NCBI RefSeq assembly: GCF_002368415.1 | Contig: NZ_AP018291.1 | Coordinates: 310,001-374,000 of the forward strand | Reading direction: 5' to 3' | DNA length: 64,000 nucleotides | From: Calothrix sp. NIES-4105 | Lineage (GTDB): Bacteria; Cyanobacteriota; Cyanobacteriia; Cyanobacteriales; Nostocaceae | Shown: piece by piece, positions 35,168 through 44,323 of the stretch | Layout of the letters: the number at the start of each line of letters is the position of its first letter | How positions within the stretch are numbered: the stretch's first letter is position 1 | Notes under the pieces: generated by a model | Seen by the model: only the letters and a program-made list of their open reading frames with translations | What the model was told of the DNA's origin: nothing | Database searches by the model: none | Translations under genes and position numbers: made by a program

Positions 35168-36214
35168 TTAATTATGACGCTCAACCACTGATTGATACCC
35201 ATCACAACTATTTTTGATATCCACTAGTGTACGCTCAACCATAGGAGCATTCACTACAAACGGGGCATCGTCATCCCAAGTGTAAATTTCATATTTTCTA
35301 CCACAGAGTTGTTCTCTGTAGTCGCGCACCACACCTTCTTTTTTAGCGAGTGCTAGCTTTTTTGTTGCCCCAGGCATTTCTGCCCAAACTTTCTTTCTCT
35401 CACTTTCACTCAGTTCATTCCACGCACTGCTACGAGTAATTGCATTGCAGCAATACAATACGTTACGTATACTATCCCACGATTCGCATGACCTGAATTC
35501 TGTAAGAAGCTCATTGAATAGTTTTTCTTCAATATCTTCTTCAATATTTTGGAAACAGGTGGGAATGGCGCCTGGTGTTACTTGTACTGGTTCAAGTACG
35601 GTTTCTTGTTCAACTGAGGTAGGTGTTTCTTGATTATCTGTCTTAATTTCTACTTCCCAACCTTCTTGTTGAATGAGAAGCTGCATTGCTTCACGGACTA
35701 TTTCTGTTGTAGCGTGTCCTTTTTGTCGCAATGCTTCGATTGCTTTACCAGTCCAGTCACCTTCTTCGATTAGCTCTACACGGTAGAATCGACCATTTTT
35801 ACGGTATTTCCATCCTTCGCGCGTCATTCCATTTTTTTGTTTTCTTAACAAATTCTGTTGATGGCGAATGAATTTAACTACTAGGTCTTGGGTAATTCCT
35901 GATGCCATGCCTTGTAGTCGGGTGATGACTGGCGCCAGCTTTTCATCAGATAGCTGGTATATAGTCTTGGGTTCAATTTTGGATAATTTTTGAATGCAGT
36001 GTATGAATGGTGCGAAGGCTTTGGCTATGCTGAGAAGTCTTTTTTCTTCTGTACCACCATACTTCCAACCATTTGCTTTAAGCAGGGCTAAGTATTCTTC
36101 GTGGTCGTAGTACTCTTTGTGTTCTTTGAGTTTGAACGCCGCATCTAGTAATGCTACTGTTGATTTTTCTAACTGGGAGAATGCAGTTACGGTTGAAACT
36201 GTTGCAGTACTCAT
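35168..36214 (-). CDS. Hypothetical protein, 348 aa, long paralogue
   Basis: The N-terminal 170 residues match the protein at 31982-32521 (shared pattern GW..G...E+R, IEPK..Y.L, TQDLV.K). The C-terminal half is unrelated to that copy; it includes a Glu/Thr-rich linker and ends in TWDDDAPFVVNAPMVERTLV. Within the middle, GDWTGKAIEALRQKGHATTE and IVREAMQLLIQQEGW look like a ribbon-helix-helix- or HTH-like segment, though this is a guess. Sits between the small 77-aa gene and the 197-aa repeat protein. Confidence 0.65.
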   Translation of the reverse strand: MSTATVSTVTAFSQLEKSTVALLDAAFKLKEHKEYYDHEEYLALLKANGWKYGGTEEKRLLSIAKAFAPFIHCIQKLSKIEPKTIYQLSDEKLAPVITRLQGMASGITQDLVVKFIRHQQNLLRKQKNGMTREGWKYRKNGRFYRVELIEEGDWTGKAIEALRQKGHATTEIVREAMQLLIQQEGWEVEIKTDNQETPTSVEQETVLEPVQVTPGAIPTCFQNIEEDIEEKLFNELLTEFRSCESWDSIRNVLYCCNAITRSSAWNELSESERKKVWAEMPGATKKLALAKKEGVVRDYREQLCGRKYEIYTWDDDAPFVVNAPMVERTLVDIKNSCDGYQSVVERHN

Positions 36215-36299
36215 GATAATAATAGTTCCTGTTTTTTTTTGAAAGGGGTGGGTTGGGTTTATCTCAATCCACTCTATTTTTTTTGTTTTTGGGCTTTAC

Positions 36300-36893
36300 T
36301 TATGCAGCAATCAATTGCTGTGTAGTTTGATTTAATACTTTCATTGCCGCTTGGGCGTAGTACAGAGTCCGCCCATGTTCAGATGGCATTCTATGGAAAC
36401 GGATGTCGCTACCCCATCCCAGTACTGTGTCGTATTCCATTCCTGTTGTTGTTGCCAGCACGCGCGCACACTCATAGATAAACCTGTTTCTTGATAATCT
36501 TGCATCACGTTCACTGGTGCTGAGATTATCTAGCCCTAGCGCGTATGCCAAGAACTTTTGTGTTGAGAGTGATTTTGGTCTGTAAGCACCACTACGAATT
36601 TGAATCGCACACCGTACACTAATCCCTGCACTCTCGATATAACCCAGAGTATATCGATGTTGTTCTGGCATTGTTTCAAAATCGAGGGTTTTACCCCATC
36701 CGCAACGGATAGTATTCAAACTCGCTCCAAGTAGTACTGACAATACCTTTCCGCATTGTGTTTTGTACCCTCGCTCTTGTTCAAAGTTTTCGTATTGTTC
36801 TTCTGATAAACCCTCGCCAATCATTATTGGGCGGAGGAAGTCCCGTGGTGCCTTCGGTGTACGTGGGAGATTATTTATCGGTGGTGGGTTCAT
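36300..36893 (-). CDS. Hypothetical protein with an internal duplication
   Basis: The 197-aa protein contains the same motif twice: CGKVLSVLLGASLNTIRCGW followed by MPEQHRYTLGYIESAG, and CARVLATTTGMEYDTVLGWG followed by MPSEHGRTLYYAQAAM. The two halves are separated by about 70 residues. This duplicated unit is not one I can name; it may be a DNA-binding fold used twice. The N-terminus is Pro-rich. Two minus-strand neighbours on either side are also plasmid-like hypothetical genes. Confidence 0.65.
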   Translation of the reverse strand: MNPPPINNLPRTPKAPRDFLRPIMIGEGLSEEQYENFEQERGYKTQCGKVLSVLLGASLNTIRCGWGKTLDFETMPEQHRYTLGYIESAGISVRCAIQIRSGAYRPKSLSTQKFLAYALGLDNLSTSERDARLSRNRFIYECARVLATTTGMEYDTVLGWGSDIRFHRMPSEHGRTLYYAQAAMKVLNQTTQQLIAA

Positions 36894-36904
36894 ACGTATT
36901 GCTT

Positions 36905-37069
36905 ATGTACTTTACTCTTTTAGGTATTTTATGGCTATTAGTCTTACATGCAAGCAAAAGTTTACAAATATTAATAATACTAACTTTTCATGCAATAAAA
37001 TGTTTACATTATTTAATATTTTCGTGGAAAAGACGCTTTACAAAAAGAAACAAACTCGTGAATGGCTAA
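36905..37069 (+). CDS. Possible small membrane protein
   Basis: A 54-aa ORF (MYFTLLGILWLLVLHASKSL, then ILIILTFHAIKCLHYLIF) with two hydrophobic helices and a basic tail (SWKRRFTKRNK). It lies in the divergent gap before the 286-aa gene. There is no strong ribosome binding site, so it may be chance in AT-rich DNA. Confidence 0.3.
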   Translation: MYFTLLGILWLLVLHASKSLQILIILTFHAIKCLHYLIFSWKRRFTKRNKLVNG

Positions 37070-37140
37070 TTTGGTGCAACATTTACTTATTGTTGTCTGT
37101 AGGATATTTAATTTTTTGATAGAATTGCTAAACTGATTGA

Positions 37141-38001
37141 ATGACAAGTACGCCAAATTCAAGCGAAGAAACAAAAAAAGACAACCAATACATACGTATT
37201 GCTTTAAACTCCGAGCAACGCGAACAATTGAAGCAGCTGCCACCGAGTTGGGAGGATTTACTTCGATATGAAGGTGGTGGCAGTAAACCGGAGGGGAAAC
37301 GATTATTTAATGCGGTTAAATTTGTTTTTTTATTTTTGAGGCGACTATTTAAACTAGGTATTACGTTGCCTCGTGTCGATGATTTTGAGCGTTTTTTTGA
37401 CGGTATGCAAATTACATTTGAAAAAGATAATTTAAACCGATTATCTTCTAAAAATGAAAATTTCAAACTTGGTGCAAAGTTGGTAGAATTGTCAGTAAAG
37501 TTGGGTTTGCCCCAACCAACTTCAAGTAATATAGATGATTGGCTGTCTAATCTGTTATCTTCAGATAATGTAGATTTAATGGAGGATTTACAAAATCCTA
37601 CTGAAATTGGAAACGCAGTAATACACGCAATTAAATCGAGTTCTATAGATATTCACATAATTAATGCAAATAATATTCCTCTTGTATTTTATAAACTAGC
37701 TGCTGGTTATTACCAATATAAACAATTAGTGAAATTTTTATCTGATAAAGGCATACCTGAACCAACCCCAGAATCAATGGAGGAGTGGGCTGAGAAATAT
37801 TTATTTATGAATCAATGCCATGATTTGTTGGAATTTTTATTTAATATGAAAGAACTTCTTCCCGAAGAAGAAATATCACTTAATTCTAATAAATTCCATG
37901 TTCTTAGTAGACAAATGTTAAAGGCGTATTACTTAATGCATGACCGTACTGAGGATGGTGAATGTAATAGTAAAGATAATCAGGATTGCAATTGCTATTG
38001 A
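37141..38001 (+). CDS. Hypothetical protein, 286 aa
   Basis: A charged, largely helical protein. KDNQYIRIALNSEQREQLKQ near the N-terminus resembles the ribbon of a CopG-like antitoxin or replication regulator, but only weakly. Later segments include VKLGLPQPTSSNIDDWLSNL and the repeated pattern KGIPEPTPESMEEWAEKYLF, two related Pro-x-Pro-Trp units. It ends in a Cys-rich tail (NSKDNQDCNCY). Transcribed away from the 36300 gene. Not recognised. Confidence 0.6.
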   Translation: MTSTPNSSEETKKDNQYIRIALNSEQREQLKQLPPSWEDLLRYEGGGSKPEGKRLFNAVKFVFLFLRRLFKLGITLPRVDDFERFFDGMQITFEKDNLNRLSSKNENFKLGAKLVELSVKLGLPQPTSSNIDDWLSNLLSSDNVDLMEDLQNPTEIGNAVIHAIKSSSIDIHIINANNIPLVFYKLAAGYYQYKQLVKFLSDKGIPEPTPESMEEWAEKYLFMNQCHDLLEFLFNMKELLPEEEISLNSNKFHVLSRQMLKAYYLMHDRTEDGECNSKDNQDCNCY

Positions 38002-38036
38002 TATATGATTTTTATTCATATATCAATATTTTTGTA

Positions 38037-38675
38037 TTAGTCCATCTTTTCCATGTCTATGTCGCTTAAAGTGCCCCCAGCCTCTAAAATTGTAATTTTT
38101 TTATTTCTTGCTAACTGTTTTGCATCGCCTGCTAAAGCGTCGTATATATCTTCTTCACTTACGTTAAATTTTTCCTTTAAAAATTGAATTCTTCTATTGA
38201 AAACAGCCTTGTTTTTATCAATAAAGCAACTTACTACTATTGTTGCTATGTCACTTGATGAATATTCGTTTTCTTCAAGTATATTGACAAGGGTTTCATG
38301 TAATCCTGCGGGGATAACTCCCCTAAATAGTCTGTACTCACCATTATACGTAATTGTCTGCCATTTCCACTTGATGAAATTTTCTGTGTCTTGGCTGGAT
38401 AGTCTTTCTATTACTTCGCAGGCGCCTATTAGTGCGGCATCCCCCTTACCCAACGTAAGCGAGCGTGTCATATAAATCATTTTGTTGTAAAGAGGTTTCG
38501 GTATTTTGCCGCGCACTTCAACTGAACCTGGTGTTACTACAGGTTCGCCATTGACTCTGCCGCGATTTGGGTGAGAGTCGCGGTCTTGTATGTACTCAGA
38601 GAGCGTTTCAGGTTTTTTTGCCATTTCGTCCTTTGGACAAACTTCGTTAATGTCAGATAATCTGATTTTTGGCAT
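38037..38675 (-). CDS. Hypothetical protein, 212 aa, possible regulator
   Basis: The protein has two similar helical units, IPKPLYNKMIYMTRSLTLGK (then ALIGACEVIERL) and IPAGLHETLVNILEENEYSS (then ATIVVSCFIDKN), suggesting an internal duplication of a ribbon-helix-helix-like fold. A disordered charged stretch precedes them. It is convergent with the 286-aa gene with 35 bases between stops. Family unknown. Confidence 0.6.
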   Translation of the reverse strand: MPKIRLSDINEVCPKDEMAKKPETLSEYIQDRDSHPNRGRVNGEPVVTPGSVEVRGKIPKPLYNKMIYMTRSLTLGKGDAALIGACEVIERLSSQDTENFIKWKWQTITYNGEYRLFRGVIPAGLHETLVNILEENEYSSSDIATIVVSCFIDKNKAVFNRRIQFLKEKFNVSEEDIYDALAGDAKQLARNKKITILEAGGTLSDIDMEKMD

Positions 38676-38746
38676 TATCTCAATAGTCTGAAACCTATGT
38701 AAATCAATGCTTTATATAAATTTACATTTCAGTAAAATCATAAATT

Positions 38747-39598
38747 ATGTTATTAGTGCCTTTATATTTGAGGTATTCTGAGGTATTATCACGTAAAAAG
38801 AAAATACTAACCACGCAAACAGCAACGGTGATGCCTATGGAACCATGTGATATTTCGTTAGGCTTTTGGCAACTTTCGTGCCTATATGGTTGGGATTGTG
38901 TGCCTGACTTCAATACTGATGCACTAGTTGTCAAGACAACTAGTTATGAGTTCGCGAAATACATTTTGGATAATTTTCGTGAAGTGCTGAGAGCTTGGGC
39001 ATCGAGATTTGAGTTAAGCTTTGTAGTGATAAAATATGGTAATAGTTCTTGGGATTTTATTGATATTGAAACAAAAGTGTCAAAATCATCTATCTTAAGA
39101 CATAAATTTACTAGTAACCCCTTTTTAGCAGCAAAATTGAGTCAGGTGCATCATATGCAGTCACGAAATAATTTGATAGATATTTACGGCGCCGATTATG
39201 TAGGCATTCTTGATTTTCTGAAAGAATCAAGATTACAAGGGCGTATTGTCGTGATAACAAGTAACACTACGAATATTTGTTATCACACTAACGATTTATT
39301 GTTGCCATCGCGTGGAATACTAATGCCATATCAGTGGGTAGGATTTGATTATTCCGCATTGTGGCGTAATAGTCGTGGCGGTATATCCCAACTTGAGAAT
39401 CTACAACAAATACTAGCATCAGATAGATATATAGAAGGATACGACTATAATTTGCGCCGACCCGATGGTGCCATTGTTGAGTATCAGACTGATTACTATT
39501 TGTGTCGAGGTTTTTTAGGTGACGAAGTGCGAATAGGAGTATCTCTACCAGAAGATTATCGTATTTTGGAAGAAGCGCCGGAACCAGCTTTGAATTAA
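38747..39598 (+). CDS. Hypothetical protein with a PAS-like C-terminus
   Basis: Reading from the first start gives 283 aa; ATG 38831 (MPMEPCDIS) is a likely alternative. The C-terminal 60 residues (ENLQQILASDRYIEGYDYNL, RRPDGAIVEYQTDYYLC) have the outline of a PAS domain with its DG(..)xxxY strand. The middle contains a helical region with SWDFIDIETKVSKSSILRHK. PAS domains sense small ligands or redox state. No output kinase or HTH is visible, so the role is open. One GGCGCC in the coding sequence. Confidence 0.55.
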   Translation: MLLVPLYLRYSEVLSRKKKILTTQTATVMPMEPCDISLGFWQLSCLYGWDCVPDFNTDALVVKTTSYEFAKYILDNFREVLRAWASRFELSFVVIKYGNSSWDFIDIETKVSKSSILRHKFTSNPFLAAKLSQVHHMQSRNNLIDIYGADYVGILDFLKESRLQGRIVVITSNTTNICYHTNDLLLPSRGILMPYQWVGFDYSALWRNSRGGISQLENLQQILASDRYIEGYDYNLRRPDGAIVEYQTDYYLCRGFLGDEVRIGVSLPEDYRILEEAPEPALN

Positions 39599-39688
39599 CT
39601 GTTGTTGATAAGTAGTTACGGTTTGCATTTGTATTTAATTTGACTTCAATGTTGTAATGCTCGTTTTTAAATGTACGGATTAACAACA

Positions 39689-39987
39689 ATGAGTATTGAA
39701 GAAGAGAAAAAAGAACAATTAATATGGTTTGCAAACTTTGGTACTACTAGCCAAGCACTGTTAAGAATTGCACTTGATTTTGCGGATGATCCGGCGCCTC
39801 AACGTAAATGGTTGGATAGGATAGGTCAACAGTTGAAGAAAGAAACTATTGTTGATAGGGAAGCACTTGACACTGGGAGTTTAAAGCCCAAGGGGGTGGT
39901 TTCCAACGTTTGAATAAGACGTTTGGTGGAGAGTTGGAGAATATATTGGTGCAGATAAATGAGGAGTTATGGAAAGATGTGGGGTAG
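39689..39987 (+). pseudogene. Small hypothetical gene with a frameshift in a G-run
   Basis: The frame MSIEEEKKEQLIWFANFGTT continues LALDFADDPAPQRKW-like to LKPKG, where five Gs in CCCAAGGGGGTGG shift it. In the next frame the protein resumes GGGFQRLNKTFGGELENILV and ends QINEELWKDVG at 39987. The two parts read as one 99-codon protein. A slippage-prone G run makes a sequencing indel or phase variation possible. Confidence 0.6.
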
Positions 39988-40153
39988 TGAAATTAACAAC
40001 CATTGGTAACTTTTCAAGACGTAAATTAGTTAATTTATAGTCAAATGTATTTTTAAAGCAGTTAATTAAAGTCAAGTAAAATCAAGTATCTTTAGAAGTT
40101 AATACTTTTCATAACTTGCTATAATAGTTTTAATAAAATAGACGAGGAAGATT

Positions 40154-41035
40154 ATGACTATAAATCAAATGTTAGACAAGATTTTCAAAAATTGGAAAGG
40201 ATTTCCCAATATAAATGTATTAGGCAAATATGAGTTTTTAAGTCAAACTGTATGTGCTAACTCATTAGAGATGAAGCACATAGAAAGTTTAATAAATAAT
40301 CCTAATGATATACAACTTAAACGAAAAATTTTTGGAGTTTTTATCCACGAAATAACTCATTGGCTAGACCATACTAGCACTTTATGGAGACAAAAATTTT
40401 TAATTGATATCTTTAATGCTTTTAATGCTAAAGAAAACGAAAATATCGATGAATCGTGGCGAATACAAAAGCTATTTTCTGATCTAAGTAGAATGCAATT
40501 TGCAGATTACTATACGGTTGATGGTTCTGCTGCTAAAAAGCCTTGGAACAAGGAACTTTGGAACTATGAATTTGGTTGCGGTTTGCAATTTGGCAGAGAT
40601 GGCAAAATTAGTGAAACGCATCCATTTTTATTTACAAAATTTTTTACAAGTGATAATGAATTTATAAAAAGAGTTCCTTTATCAGTAATTTCCCTGCTTG
40701 AGACAAATGCAGTGGCATCTGAATTACAACTAGAAGTAGCTTTATTGTCATTACTTAAGCAGGAAGAATTTTTCATTGAAAATAAATTAATAGAACAAAC
40801 TTATCTCAAAAGACTATACAATCCAGAGCTAACTGTTTATTCTGTTGCTACTCACTGTTTAGCGAATCTTGCTAAAATTTCGGATGCAACTGCTTATTTT
40901 CTAGCATCTGCTTTATCAACACTTTGTCTTAATCTTCCTTCTCAAGTTTTTCAACTACTAAAAATACCTGCTAATCCCGGATTTCTCACAAGTGAGAGGA
41001 AAACACTTGGATTAGCCAGATTTAGGATAATTTAA
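40154..41035 (+). CDS. Putative zinc metallopeptidase-like protein
   Basis: The 293-aa protein contains FIHEITHWLDH, an HExxH metal-binding motif, near residue 63. The surroundings do not match a family I can name confidently. GAGGAAG lies just upstream of the ATG, a fair ribosome binding site. No signal peptide is seen, so it is probably cytoplasmic. It could be a toxin-like or regulatory protease of the ImmA type, but there is no HTH partner next door. Confidence 0.6.
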   Translation: MTINQMLDKIFKNWKGFPNINVLGKYEFLSQTVCANSLEMKHIESLINNPNDIQLKRKIFGVFIHEITHWLDHTSTLWRQKFLIDIFNAFNAKENENIDESWRIQKLFSDLSRMQFADYYTVDGSAAKKPWNKELWNYEFGCGLQFGRDGKISETHPFLFTKFFTSDNEFIKRVPLSVISLLETNAVASELQLEVALLSLLKQEEFFIENKLIEQTYLKRLYNPELTVYSVATHCLANLAKISDATAYFLASALSTLCLNLPSQVFQLLKIPANPGFLTSERKTLGLARFRII

Positions 41036-41264
41036 TTGATACATAATAAAAGCAACTACAAAGCATGAGTAACTTCTAGTATAAACCGAGTATATAAAAG
41101 AAATATATTATACATTCAAATGGTTAATGCTTAAATAAAAAAGCATAATTAATAAAAATTGACATGACAAATTGTGAGTTAAATTAAGCAAAATAACCTA
41201 ACAAATTAATACTTAAAAAATGAAAAATAAGAATCAGATATTACTTATGAATTTAATTCGCTTA

Positions 41265-42338
41265 TTAACCAGGACAAGGTAGTTGAGATAAACGCTTATA
41301 AATCGCTGCAAAAATATCCTGATAAGGGCAAGCACTACTAATTGCGATTAAAATCCGCCTTTTAGTAATAGTAATAATAGCCCCTAACTTCAATATTTTT
41401 GTGCGTATCGTTTCAACAGTCGCATTTTTAAATTCTGTTTTTGCTAAACATTTTTCTCGCAGAGTATTCATTAAAACGTAAGCAATGGCTGCAAACCATA
41501 AACGTAATTGATTCCCTTCAAATGTATGAGTACTAGTTCTATCACTATGTAACCCTAATTTTTGTTCTTTTATACAGTTCTCCGTGTTACCTCGCGGGCA
41601 ATATTTTTGAGTATAAAGTCGTCCGGGAGGAATTTTATTAACAGGGAGCGATGTCACTACAAAGCGAGTTTTAACTTCTTCATGGCTATACTCAACTTTA
41701 GCAACAACACGACGACTACGACTCCAACTTTCTAGAGTTTGATAGTCAAGAGAACAATACCAAACTGAGTTATCAACAAATGCTGCTGCATCTTTAATTA
41801 AATCTGGTGATGGGGCTAATAAGGTTTCAAAAAACTCGACTATAGGTTTCAACTTTCCAGAATATTCTTGAGATGCACGGTACTTTATTGATTGAGATAG
41901 CTGAAGTAAACGACTATTTTCAGCAAGTCCAAACACATAATCAATTCCCGTTTGAGATTCACACCAATTCATTATATCTTCTCTAGAATAGGCACTATCT
42001 CCACGAATAATAATTTTTACATTTTTCCATCGTGAGCGTATAATTCCTATCACTCTCTGTAACTCTTCTAACCCCCATGCGGCTGGGTCTAAGTTGGACG
42101 CACGAAGCTTTGCTGCCAGTAAATGTTTACCACAAAAAATATATAGCGGAGCGTAACAATATCCATGATAATAAGGATTGAAGAACGTTTCTTCTTGATT
42201 ACCATGAACTAAATCATCAGTAACATCTAAATCTATAGTTATCTGGCATGGAGGCTTTCGATAAGATTCTAAAAATAAATCAACTAAGAGTGTTTCTATG
42301 GCTTCGGCATCATGTTCAATACGAAAATATGCTTTAAA
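41265..42338 (-). pseudogene. IS1380-family transposase, 5' part lost
   Basis: The open frame from 42338 reads EHDAEAIETLLVDLFLESYR, TIDLDVTDDLVHGNQE (first catalytic Asp), IIRGDSAYSREDIMNWCE (second Asp), CPRGNTENCIKEQKLGL (Glu box) and a C-terminal AYVLMNTLRE helix. This is the IS1380 DDE pattern. A TGA at 42339 precedes the frame and there is no usable start upstream; related sequence (ELIQSLP) continues beyond the stop. About 350 of roughly 440 residues are intact. Terminal repeats were not identified. Confidence 0.75.
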
Positions 42339-42637
42339 TCATGGAAGAGACTGAATTAGTTCGGTCTCTTCATAGTTTTCAGAAATATTAAATGGGAAAG
42401 CGTGTAGGCGCGCATTTCCATTGATTGCTGATTGGGCATTGAGTCGAAATGCCCGCACCCATCAGAAATTAAGCCATAAAGCATAAGTGCATATATAGAT
42501 TTGATAATTTGCTACTTGCCTGTATGCAACGCTGTTGTAATTGCAAGTAGCAGAAAATCAATTTAATTTCTATTTCTGCACTATGCCTGTTGGTTAAACT
42601 TCTGCATCCTATCCAAATCAAAAAAAGAGGTTTAATT

Positions 42638-43039
42638 ATGACATCAATTAAAATTTACGAGCAAATAGTAGTATTGTTAGCTCAAAAAACAAGTTGGGAG
42701 GTAAAATTACGCTCAAGTAATTCAGATGATTTAGCTATACTTGTTGCAATATGTAATAACGATATTGCTTCTCATGGCTATAATAAAAGTAGCTTTGCAA
42801 AAAAAATTGAATATACAATCAAGTTTATTAGTAAATCAAACCTAGAATGTGTTGACGTAATTGTAATGGAAGACAAGTTTGAACATCATTGCACAAATAT
42901 TATACGTCAATGTTATATTCAACAAACATCAGATATAAATGTGATAGTTGAATATATAATTAAAGAAGTTCCTTTTAGACCGTCTGAACCTCTTCCAAAG
43001 GGAGTATGGATAAGTAAAAGTATGAAATTAGTAAATTAG
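42638..43039 (+). CDS. Hypothetical protein, 133 aa
   Basis: The start at 42638 is supported by AAGAGGTTTAATT. Segments include KIYEQIVVLLAQKTSWEVKL and a Cys/His-bearing middle (EDKFEHHCTNIIRQCYIQ). No recognised family. A hairpin terminator follows at 43116-43154, so this is probably a single-gene transcript. Confidence 0.6.
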   Translation: MTSIKIYEQIVVLLAQKTSWEVKLRSSNSDDLAILVAICNNDIASHGYNKSSFAKKIEYTIKFISKSNLECVDVIVMEDKFEHHCTNIIRQCYIQQTSDINVIVEYIIKEVPFRPSEPLPKGVWISKSMKLVN

Positions 43040-43115
43040 CCAGCGATTTACTATAGTTTTGTTTTTTACGTTCGTCGGATAGTCATACTTAAAGCCTAAC
43101 GCACGAAACAAACTT

Positions 43116-43154
43116 AAAAGCTCTGCCGTTTCCCACCCATAAAGCAGAGCTTTT
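43116..43154. terminator. Hairpin terminator
   Basis: AAAAGCTCTGC pairs with GCAGAGCTTTT (11 bp) around a 17-base loop; T-rich tail follows. It can terminate the 133-aa gene (plus) and, on the other strand, the conserved gene at 43228. Confidence 0.7.
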
Positions 43155-43227
43155 AACCCCGCAGTCTACCTTAACGATAAAATTAAAAAATACGCTTCAA
43201 ATTACAGGCGCCTCCCCAACACCACCT

Positions 43228-44281
43228 TCAATTACAATCTGCCTTGTTGCGTTTCTGTGGCATAGCAAACTTACTACCATCTGTAGTAGCTTCAAGCTTC
43301 GGCGCCGCTTCCCCTTTACGCAGTGAGAGTGCTTCTGCTTTCATCTTCTTACTAGCTTTAAGAAACTTCGGTGCCTCTGCTATTGGCATTTGAGCAAGTG
43401 ACTCAAAACCAAATGCATTTTTGTAAGGAAGGAACTTAGCTATTATAGAAACAAAGTATGGTCGTCCCTGCTCTTCCTTCGGTACCTTGGGATTAAATCT
43501 AAACGGGGGTACAAGTGCATCTTTCCAAAATAAAGGAAGATGGCTAGCTTTCATGAACCTAACTCGTTTACTAACATCTGATTTTTTAACAAATTCTAAT
43601 CTTTCTTCTGTGAAGTTTTTGAAGATAGAAATACAAGGAACTTGGCAGACTGGGATAAATTGCCATATGCCACTAAGTTTAAATTGAAAGTCTTTTAATT
43701 CTTGACACATCCCTTCATTGTTACCTGTATCAAATCCTACAAGCTGGAATCCGAATAGATGGGGTTTGTCTTTTCCTGGGAAGTGAAGTACTTTGGGATA
43801 GACTATTAAACGCCGATGATTATTCCCATCATTTGCTATACACATTTTTAACGCATCAAAAGTTTTTAACTAGGGTGTTGACTTTGTTGAAAATTGGGCG
43901 ATTTTTGGTACTTTTGTTCGTGGCGTTTAATTTCTCGTTAAAACCTTACTTAAAACAAGGTTTCAGCCCGAAGTGACTGTACACGTTTTTTGCATGAACG
44001 AAATCCCAAAAAAGGCACAGAGTCAACAGCCTAGTTTTTAACCCTTTGTTAGTGGCAATGTAAGACAATGGGTATTTATTACCACTAACTGTAACTGTGG
44101 CAGACTTTTTATCCTCTGAGAATTCCACTACACCGGGAATTATACCTACTGCTGTAAAAAATAATTCTGAACTCGAACTCGAGGAGTCTTTTTCTGTTGG
44201 TGTACTAGGGGGGGTAACTTCTATATTCTTTTTAGGTTTGATGATTGGTGGTAGCACCCGTTTTTCTTGATTATCTGACAT
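43228..44281 (-). pseudogene. Conserved cyanobacterial protein split by a MITE
   Basis: From ATG 44281 the frame reads SSSELFFTAVGIIPGVVEFS, VSGNKYPLSYIATNKGLKT and is then interrupted by the MITE at 43871-44033. On the other side it continues in the same frame as FDALKMCIANDGNNHRRLIV, LFGFQLVGFDTGN, LSGIWQFIPVCQVPCISIFK, MKASHLPLFWKDALVPPFRF. Removing the MITE and one copy of the 9-bp duplication restores one continuous protein of about 290 aa. This resembles a widespread, uncharacterised cyanobacterial family with that ending FLKASKK. Function unknown. A GGCGCC cluster lies at its 3' end. Confidence 0.8.
43871..44033. mobile_element. 163-bp MITE with 9-bp target duplication
   Basis: The ends are TAGGGTGTTGACTTTGT and, inverted, TAGGCTGTTGACTCTGT (15 of 17 matching). 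The duplication GTTTTTAAC stands on both sides (43862-43870 and 44034-44042). The interior has no gene. The perfect duplication and the intact flanking frame mean the insertion is recent. Confidence 0.85.
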
Positions 44282-44323
44282 AGAATTTTTTTTATTAATT
44301 ATATAACAGCGACTAGGCGCCAT

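Noticed and set aside
36763-37119. Plus-strand ORFs of 103-118 codons
   Set aside because: They begin inside the minus-strand 197-aa gene and have no independent support; only the small membrane ORF at 36905 is listed, with low confidence.
40154-41035. ImmA/IrrE-type protease of a toxin-antitoxin pair
   Set aside because: HExxH is present, but there is no adjacent Xre partner and the flanking residues do not match well enough to name it.
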